Part shown: piece by piece, positions 1 to 4,071 of the stretch | Position numbering within the stretch: the first letter of the stretch is position 1 | Layout of the letters: each line of letters starts with the position of its first letter | Source: Actinomycetes bacterium | GTDB lineage: Bacteria > Actinomycetota > Actinomycetes > Actinomycetales > Microbacteriaceae | Assembly (NCBI GenBank): GCA_023386675.1 | Contig: JAEWJG010000218.1 | Span: 1 to 5,593 of the forward strand | Length of the DNA: 5,593 nucleotides | Direction: 5' to 3' | Program-made: the position numbers and the translations under genes | Notes under the pieces: model-generated | The model's input: only the letters and a program-made list of their open reading frames with translations | Told to the model about the DNA's origin: nothing | Database searches by the model: none

Positions 1-807
1 GCCGTGGACCGCGTGATCGCCGGTCCGCAGAAGCGCACCCGGGTCATGAAGGACCAGGAGAAGCTGATCACCGCGTACCACGAGGGCGGTCACGCGCTCG
101 CCGCAGCGGCGATGCGCCACACCGACCCGGTGACGAAGATCACCATCCTCCCGCGCGGTCGGGCCCTCGGCTACACGATGGTGATGCCGCTCGAGGACAA
201 GTACTCGGTCACCCGCAACGAGCTGCTCGACCAGCTGGCCTACGCCATGGGCGGCCGCGTCGCCGAGGAGATCGTGTTCCACGACCCGACCACCGGCGCC
301 TCGAACGACATCGAGAAGGCGACCTCGATCGCCCGCAAGATGGTCACCGAGTACGGCATGAGCTCGGACATCGGCTCGGTCAAGCTGGGCCAGGCGAACG
401 GCGAGATGTTCCTCGGCCGCGACATGGGCCACCAGCGCGACTACTCCGAGCGGATCGCCGAGCGCGTCGACGCCGAGGTGCGCGAGCTCATCGAGAAGGC
501 TCACGACGAGGCGTGGGAGGTGCTCAACGACAACCGCGCGGTCCTCGACCGTCTCGCGGCGGCGCTGCTGGAGCACGAGACCCTCGACCACAACCAGATC
601 GCCGAGATCTTCGCCGACGTGAAGAAGCTGCCCGAGCGCCCACAGTGGCTCTCGAGCGACAAGCGCCCGATCTCGGACGTTCCGCCCATCCCGTTCCCCA
701 AGGCCCCGATCGACGCGGGCGCGGTGGACGGCGGGGTCGACTCCGAGCCGCCGGCGGCCAAGCCGAAGCGCTCGCCCGCCATCAAGCCGCGGCCGGCCAC
801 CGCTTAG
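1..807 (+). CDS. ftsH: FtsH ATP-dependent zinc metalloprotease, C-terminal part (5' end outside window)
   Basis: This is the 3' part of the membrane-anchored AAA+ protease that degrades membrane and short-lived cytosolic proteins as a hexamer. The reading frame is open from the first base, so the 268 visible residues lack the transmembrane segments and ATPase domain. The fragment opens with the conserved DRVIAGPQKRTR stretch that leads into the M41 peptidase domain. The zinc motif HEGGH is at fragment residues 27-31 (positions 79-93), with Glu28 as the catalytic base. The third zinc ligand is expected to be Asp103 in TGASND (positions 307-309). LPRGRALG, MGGRVAEE and GEMFLGR are further family landmarks. 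HEGGH, rather than the HEAGH of E. coli, is also found in the mycobacterial protein. After about residue 210 comes a roughly 60-residue Pro/Ala/Lys-rich tail that looks disordered. It stops with TAG, 13 bases before folE. Confidence 0.97.
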   Translation, partial: AVDRVIAGPQKRTRVMKDQEKLITAYHEGGHALAAAAMRHTDPVTKITILPRGRALGYTMVMPLEDKYSVTRNELLDQLAYAMGGRVAEEIVFHDPTTGASNDIEKATSIARKMVTEYGMSSDIGSVKLGQANGEMFLGRDMGHQRDYSERIAERVDAEVRELIEKAHDEAWEVLNDNRAVLDRLAAALLEHETLDHNQIAEIFADVKKLPERPQWLSSDKRPISDVPPIPFPKAPIDAGAVDGGVDSEPPAAKPKRSPAIKPRPATA

Positions 808-820
808 GGCCGCCGCGCGC

Positions 821-1399
821 ATGGCCGAAATCGATCGTCCGCGCATCGAAGCGGCCGTCGCCGAGATCCTCGCCGCCATCGGCGAGGATCCGGCGCGTCC
901 GGGGTTGCAGGGCACTCCGTCGCGCGTTGCCGACGCCTACGCGGAGTTCTTCGCCGGCGTCGGCCGTGACGCGGCTGGTGACCTGGGCGACGCGATCCCG
1001 CTGGAGGACGGCCGGACGGCCGAGACGGTCCTGATGCGCGACATCGCCTTCCGGTCGGTCTGCGAGCACCACCTGCTGCCGTTCGCCGGCGTCGCGCACG
1101 TCGCGTACCTGCCGGGGGACACCGTGGTCGGGCTCGGCCGCATCCCGCGCGTGATCGAGACGCTCGCCGCGCGCCCGCAGGTGCAGGAGCGGCTGACCGA
1201 GCAGATCGCCGACACCATCGAGCACGGGGCGGGCGCCCGCGGCGTGCTCGTCGTGCTGGATGCGACGCACGCGTGCGTAACCACCCGCGGCCCGCGGCAG
1301 ACGGGCAGCACCACGGTGACCGTCGCCGCGCGCGGCGCGTACGCCGACCCCACCGCGCGCGCCGAGCTGATGGCTCTGATCGGGCGTGGCGACGCGTGA
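821..1399 (+). CDS. folE: GTP cyclohydrolase I (FolE)
   Basis: Catalyses the first step of pterin and folate synthesis in the cytoplasm: GTP plus water gives 7,8-dihydroneopterin triphosphate and formate. The product is 192 residues, slightly shorter than E. coli FolE because the N-terminal arm is short. With a constant offset of 29 from E. coli numbering, the zinc ligands are Cys81, His84 and Cys152. The catalytic His112 equivalent is His83 in CEHHLLPF, and the GTP-contacting Glu152 and Arg185 equivalents are Glu123 and Arg156. RPQVQERLTEQIAD (residues 118-131) is a strong family signature. The usual GLSK..R loop reads GLGRIPR (residues 104-110), so the phosphate-binding Lys is replaced by Arg107. 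ATG 821 is the first start after the ftsH stop. Upstream there is only a weak AGGG (806-809) at a long spacing of 11 bases. The last bases overlap the folP start by 4. Confidence 0.97.
   Translation: MAEIDRPRIEAAVAEILAAIGEDPARPGLQGTPSRVADAYAEFFAGVGRDAAGDLGDAIPLEDGRTAETVLMRDIAFRSVCEHHLLPFAGVAHVAYLPGDTVVGLGRIPRVIETLAARPQVQERLTEQIADTIEHGAGARGVLVVLDATHACVTTRGPRQTGSTTVTVAARGAYADPTARAELMALIGRGDA
865..890 (+). repeat. Perfect 11-bp inverted repeat with 4-base loop, early in folE
   Basis: GATCCTCGCCG (865-875) and its exact reverse complement CGGCGAGGATC (880-890) flank the loop CCAT. The arms start 44 bases after the folE start and encode the family-conserved EILAAIGED segment. No T-run follows, so it is not an intrinsic terminator. 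The symmetry is seen directly; any role of an RNA hairpin here in folE translation is inference, and chance codon choice could produce it. Confidence 0.6.
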
Positions 1400-2199
1400 C
1401 CCTGATCATGGGCGTCCTCAACGTGACGCCGGACTCGTTCAGCGACGGCGGGCTCTGGCTCGAGCCAGAGGCGGCGATCGCCCACGGCTTGGAGCTGGTG
1501 GCACAGGGCGCCGACCTGGTCGATGTCGGCGGCGAGTCCACCCGGCCCGGCGCCGTGCGCGTCGACCCGGAGGAGGAGCGGGCGCGCGTCGTCCCGGTCA
1601 TCCGGGAGCTCGCCGCGCGCGGCGTGACGGTGAGCGTGGACACGCTCAACGCTTCGACCGCTCGCGCCGCCGTCGAGGCGGGCGCCGCGATCATCAACGA
1701 CGTCTCGGGCGGCCTCGCCGACCCGGAGATGCCGGATGCCGTGCTCGAGTCGGGCGCGCAGTACGTCGTCATGCACTGGCGCGGCCGGCTCGACGCTGCA
1801 GACTCGCGCGCGGTGTACGCGCACACCGTCGCCGAGGTGCGGTCGGAGCTGTCGGCCCGGGTGACGGAGCTGCTGCAGCGCGGCGTCGACCCGGCGAAGC
1901 TCATCCTGGACCCCGGTCTCGGTTTCTCGAAGAACGCCCGCCACAATTGGCAGGTGCTCGCCGGGCTGCACGAGATCGAGACGCTCGGCTATCCCGTTCT
2001 CATCGGGGCGTCGCGCAAGCGGTTCCTCGGCGCGCTGCTCCCCGAGGGCGCCCCCGCCGAGGACCGCGACGGGCCGACCGCCGTCATCTCGGCACTGGCA
2101 GCGCAGGCCGGCGCGTGGGCCGTGCGGGTGCACGACGTGCCGTCCACCCGGATCGCCCACGACGTGGTGCGCTCGTGGCAAGCTGGACGCGATGAATAG
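1396..2199 (+). CDS. folP: Dihydropteroate synthase (FolP)
   Basis: Condenses 6-hydroxymethyl-7,8-dihydropterin pyrophosphate with p-aminobenzoate to give dihydropteroate; it is the target of sulfonamides. The 267-residue product forms a complete TIM barrel with the expected motifs in order: MGVLNVTPDSFSDGG (5-19), DVGGESTRPGA (43-53), SVDT (80-83), INDVSGG (100-106), MHWRG (126-130), DPGLGFSK (172-179), GASRKRFLG (204-212) and VRVHD (243-247). These closely resemble mycobacterial FolP1. Residues that mutate in sulfonamide resistance in other species (equivalents Phe15, Thr49, Pro51) are wild type. GTG 1396 is chosen because it overlaps the folE stop as GTGA and places five residues before the first strand. 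ATG 1408 would start exactly at MGVLN, and GTG 1273 lies deep inside folE. No clear ribosome binding site is visible, consistent with coupling to folE. It overlaps folB by 8 bases. Confidence 0.97.
   Translation: MTLIMGVLNVTPDSFSDGGLWLEPEAAIAHGLELVAQGADLVDVGGESTRPGAVRVDPEEERARVVPVIRELAARGVTVSVDTLNASTARAAVEAGAAIINDVSGGLADPEMPDAVLESGAQYVVMHWRGRLDAADSRAVYAHTVAEVRSELSARVTELLQRGVDPAKLILDPGLGFSKNARHNWQVLAGLHEIETLGYPVLIGASRKRFLGALLPEGAPAEDRDGPTAVISALAAQAGAWAVRVHDVPSTRIAHDVVRSWQAGRDE
1453..1470 (+). repeat. Perfect 18-bp palindrome inside folP
   Basis: CTCTGGCTCGAGCCAGAG is identical to its reverse complement, with no spacer. It lies 57 bases after the chosen folP start and covers codons for LWLEPE, a variable part of the protein. 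The perfect dyad is seen directly. A dimeric-protein binding site or a methylation/restriction-type site are possible readings, but nothing else in the sequence supports a function. Confidence 0.5.
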
Positions 2200-2575
2200 C
2201 ATCCAGTCGCGGCCGACGGACTCGATCGTCCTGACCGGGTTGCGCGTGCGCGCCCATCACGGCGTCTTCGACTTCGAGCGGGAGCAGGGCCAGGAGTTCG
2301 TCGTCGACGTGACGGCGTGGCTCGACCTGTCCTCCGCGGCCGCGGGCGACGACCTGGGCGCGACGGTCCACTACGGCGAGCTCGCCGAGGAGGTCGTGGC
2401 GGCAGTCGAGCGCGACCCCGTCGACCTGATCGAGACCGTCGCCGAGCGCGTCGCCGCGACGGTGCTCGCGCACGAGCCGGTGGATGCGGTCGAGGTGACC
2501 GTGCACAAGCCGCAGGCTCCCATCTCCGTGCCCTTCGGCGACGTCGCCGTGCGTGTCCTGCGGAGCCGGCCGTGA
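2192..2575 (+). CDS. folB: Dihydroneopterin aldolase (FolB)
   Basis: Cleaves 7,8-dihydroneopterin to 6-hydroxymethyl-7,8-dihydropterin and glycolaldehyde; family members form octamers. The 127 residues have the usual length and order: GLRVRAHHGVFDFER (16-30), GQEFVVDV (33-40), DDLGATVHYGEL (53-64), DLIETVAERVA (78-88) and VHKPQAPI (104-111). Against the S. aureus enzyme, Glu29 corresponds to Glu22, Tyr61 to Tyr54, Glu81 to Glu74 and the catalytic Lys106 to Lys100, so an active enzyme is expected. ATG 2192 begins 8 bases before the end of folP, with only a weak TGGA (2184-2187) upstream, so reinitiation after folP is likely. The final TGA is shared with the folK start as GTGA. Confidence 0.96.
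   Translation: MNSIQSRPTDSIVLTGLRVRAHHGVFDFEREQGQEFVVDVTAWLDLSSAAAGDDLGATVHYGELAEEVVAAVERDPVDLIETVAERVAATVLAHEPVDAVEVTVHKPQAPISVPFGDVAVRVLRSRP
2562..2565 (+). promoter_or_regulatory. Ribosome binding site of folK
   Basis: GGAG lies inside the end of folB, six bases before GTG 2572. This is a good Shine-Dalgarno spacing and supports GTG 2572 over the downstream ATG 2605 as the folK start. Confidence 0.55.
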
Positions 2576-3126
2576 ACGCCGCGCCGATCGGCAAGCCGGT
2601 CCGGATGCGCGTCGGCGTGCCCGCCGTGCTCGCGTTCGGCAGCAACCTCGGGGATCGCGCCGCGACCATCCACGCCGCCCTGGACGCGGTCCGCGGCGAG
2701 CCGGGCATCGACGTGCAGTCGGTCTCCCGCCTCTATGAGACGCCGGCGCTTCGGCCCGACGGCGTCGACGAGGAGGCCCCCGCCTACCTCAACGCCGTCG
2801 CCGTCGTCCGCACCCTGCTCGAACCCCTCGACCTGCTGGGCGTGGTGAACGCCATCGAGGACGGCCTCGGCCGCGTCCGTGAGGAGCGCTGGGGCGACCG
2901 CACCATCGACATCGACGTCGTCGACTACGACCGCATCGTCTCGGACGACGACCCGCGCATCGTGCTGCCGCATCCACGCGCGCACGAGCGGGCCTTCGTG
3001 CTCGTGCCCTGGCTGGACGCCGACCCGGACGCCTATCTCGCCGGGCGCGGGCCCGTCGCCGACCTCGTGAAGACGGTCACCGACCCTGTGCGTGTGTGGA
3101 CCGAGACCGGAACGGACCCGACGTGA
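2572..3126 (+). CDS. folK: 6-hydroxymethyl-7,8-dihydropterin pyrophosphokinase (FolK, HPPK)
   Basis: Transfers pyrophosphate from ATP to 6-hydroxymethyl-dihydropterin, giving the substrate of FolP. The product is 184 residues. Landmarks in order are FGSNLGDR (22-29), SRLYETPAL (52-60), YLNAV (72-76), GRVREERWGDRTIDIDV (100-116) and LPHPRAHERAFVLVP (132-146). The two magnesium-binding Asp of E. coli (95 and 97) match Asp113 and Asp115, and Arg92 matches Arg110. GTG 2572 is preferred because it overlaps the folB stop as GTGA and has GGAG six bases upstream. It adds about 15 residues before the first conserved strand. ATG 2605 is the alternative and would remove 11 of them. The final TGA overlaps the start of the DUF3180 gene. 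Confidence 0.95.
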   Translation: MNAAPIGKPVRMRVGVPAVLAFGSNLGDRAATIHAALDAVRGEPGIDVQSVSRLYETPALRPDGVDEEAPAYLNAVAVVRTLLEPLDLLGVVNAIEDGLGRVREERWGDRTIDIDVVDYDRIVSDDDPRIVLPHPRAHERAFVLVPWLDADPDAYLAGRGPVADLVKTVTDPVRVWTETGTDPT

Positions 3127-3602
3127 AGCGCACCCGCCCGACCACCCTCATCGGCCTCGGCATCATCGGGCTCGTCGTCGGCTTCCTCGCCGAGCTCGCG
3201 GCCTCGAGCATGGGCGTGGCGATCTTCATCCCGCCGCTGACGCTGCCGATCACCCTGCTCGCCGTCGCGATCATCGTGGTGGCGTTCGCCATCCCGATCC
3301 GCCGCGCGGTGCGCGGGCGGAACGTGCGCCGAATCGACCCGTTCCAGGCGACGCGGATCGTGGTGCTGGCCAAGGCGTGCGCGCTGAGCGGCGCGCTGCT
3401 CGTGGGTGCCGGCGTCGGGATCGGCGCGTACCTCCTGACCCGGGATGTGCTCCCCGGGAACAACAGCATCCTCTTGACGGCGCTCGCGACCGTCGGCGCG
3501 GTGGTGCTGCTCGTGGCCGGGCTGCTCGCCGAGCTCTTCTGCACCCTCCCGCCCGGCGACGACGACGAGCGCACGGAGAGCGTCCATGCCCGAACGGATT
3601 GA
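3123..3602 (+). CDS. DUF3180 family four-helix membrane protein
   Basis: Function unknown. The 159-residue product has four hydrophobic segments at about residues 8-26, 38-58, 79-104 and 116-138. A basic loop IRRAVRGRNVRR (59-70) separates helices 2 and 3, and a short acidic tail follows the last helix. The pattern DPFQATRIVVLAKA (72-85), a Gly/Ala-rich third helix and ELFCTLPPGDDD (137-148) fit DUF3180, an actinobacterial family that sits directly after folK; Rv3605c of M. tuberculosis is, from memory, its counterpart. GTG 3123 overlaps the folK stop as GTGA and places KRTRP right before helix 1, as usual in the family. An in-frame ATG at 3096 would add nine residues encoded inside folK and is less likely. 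Its last 17 bases overlap the next gene. The family assignment comes from motif and position memory, not from a search. Confidence 0.88.
   Translation: MKRTRPTTLIGLGIIGLVVGFLAELAASSMGVAIFIPPLTLPITLLAVAIIVVAFAIPIRRAVRGRNVRRIDPFQATRIVVLAKACALSGALLVGAGVGIGAYLLTRDVLPGNNSILLTALATVGAVVLLVAGLLAELFCTLPPGDDDERTESVHARTD
3575..3580 (+). promoter_or_regulatory. Ribosome binding site of the YdbS-like gene
   Basis: GGAGAG ends five bases before ATG 3586, inside the 3' end of the DUF3180 gene. It is the best Shine-Dalgarno match in the window and fixes the start of the next gene. This junction may therefore be less dependent on coupling than the GTGA junctions. Confidence 0.65.
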
Positions 3603-4071
3603 CCTCAGCGTCGGCGAGTGGCGCCGCGTCTCGCCGAAGTACGTGCTGGTCGTGATCGCCAGCACGGTGATCACCGGTCTGGTGCTGTCCGCGGCGAGCC
3701 TGTTCCTGTGGCTGGTCGGCGGCTGGCCGTTCGGCTGGGTGGCGCTGACGGCCGTGGTCGTCGTGAGCGTCATCGCGCTGATCATCGCGCCGCGCCGTGC
3801 CCGCTCGATCGGGTACCGCCTTCGCGAGGACGACCTGCTGTTCCGCCGGGGCATCATGTTCCAGCGCTTCGTGTCCGTTCCGTACGGCCGGATGCAGCTC
3901 ATCGACATCAACCGCGGCCCGGTGAGTCGTCTGCTCGGCCTCGCTGACCTCAAATTCGTGACCGCCGCCGCCTCCACCGGGGTGATGGTGCCGGGACTCC
4001 CGGAGCCCGAGGCGGCCGAGCTGCGAGACCGGCTGGTCGAGCTGGCGGAGAGCAGGCGGGCGGGGCTGTGA
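3586..4071 (+). CDS. PH domain-containing membrane protein, YdbS-like (bPH_2/DUF304)
   Basis: A 161-residue protein with a polar N-terminus (EWRRVSPKYV), two transmembrane helices at about residues 19-44 and 49-68, a basic stop-transfer stretch APRRARS, and one bacterial PH-like domain at about 76-153. The domain shows the family pattern GYRLREDDLLFRRGIMF, then VPYGRMQLIDINRGPVSRLLG, then DLKFVTA and a terminal helix EAAELRDRLVEL. Length and layout match B. subtilis YdbS, which is paired with YdbT. In B. subtilis that pair is in the SigW regulon and has been linked to resistance to antimicrobials from other bacilli; whether this holds here is unknown. The start is supported by GGAGAG five bases upstream, despite a 17-base overlap with the DUF3180 gene. 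The stop overlaps the next start as GTGA. Confidence 0.9.
   Translation: MPERIDLSVGEWRRVSPKYVLVVIASTVITGLVLSAASLFLWLVGGWPFGWVALTAVVVVSVIALIIAPRRARSIGYRLREDDLLFRRGIMFQRFVSVPYGRMQLIDINRGPVSRLLGLADLKFVTAAASTGVMVPGLPEPEAAELRDRLVELAESRRAGL

Noticed and set aside
808..820. A promoter or terminator between ftsH and folE
   Set aside because: Only 13 bases, no T-run and no stem; nothing resembling -10/-35 boxes. Read-through from ftsH or a promoter hidden within ftsH is possible but not visible.
1273..1395. GTG 1273 as an upstream start of folP, adding 41 residues
   Set aside because: The extension lies out of frame inside the conserved end of folE, is Arg-rich and unlike any FolP N-terminus; GTG 1396 gives the usual length and a GTGA overlap.
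804..2202. Long minus-strand frames (380 and 421 codons) opposite folE and folP
   Set aside because: Low-complexity Arg/Ala/Pro/Ser or Asp/Val/His composition, two different frames open over the same DNA, and strong sense-strand genes; these are GC-driven shadows.
3096..3122. ATG 3096 as start of the DUF3180 gene
   Set aside because: It would add nine polar residues encoded within folK; GTG 3123 gives the typical KRT...helix start and the same GTGA overlap seen at other junctions.
3439..3458. CCCGGG repeated with an 8-base loop in the DUF3180 gene
   Set aside because: Only a 6-bp stem of a very common GC-rich word, not near a start or stop; ordinary for this base composition.
3474..3503. 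TTGACG resembling a -35 box
   Set aside because: No -10 element at a suitable distance downstream, and it lies in a codon run within a membrane helix.
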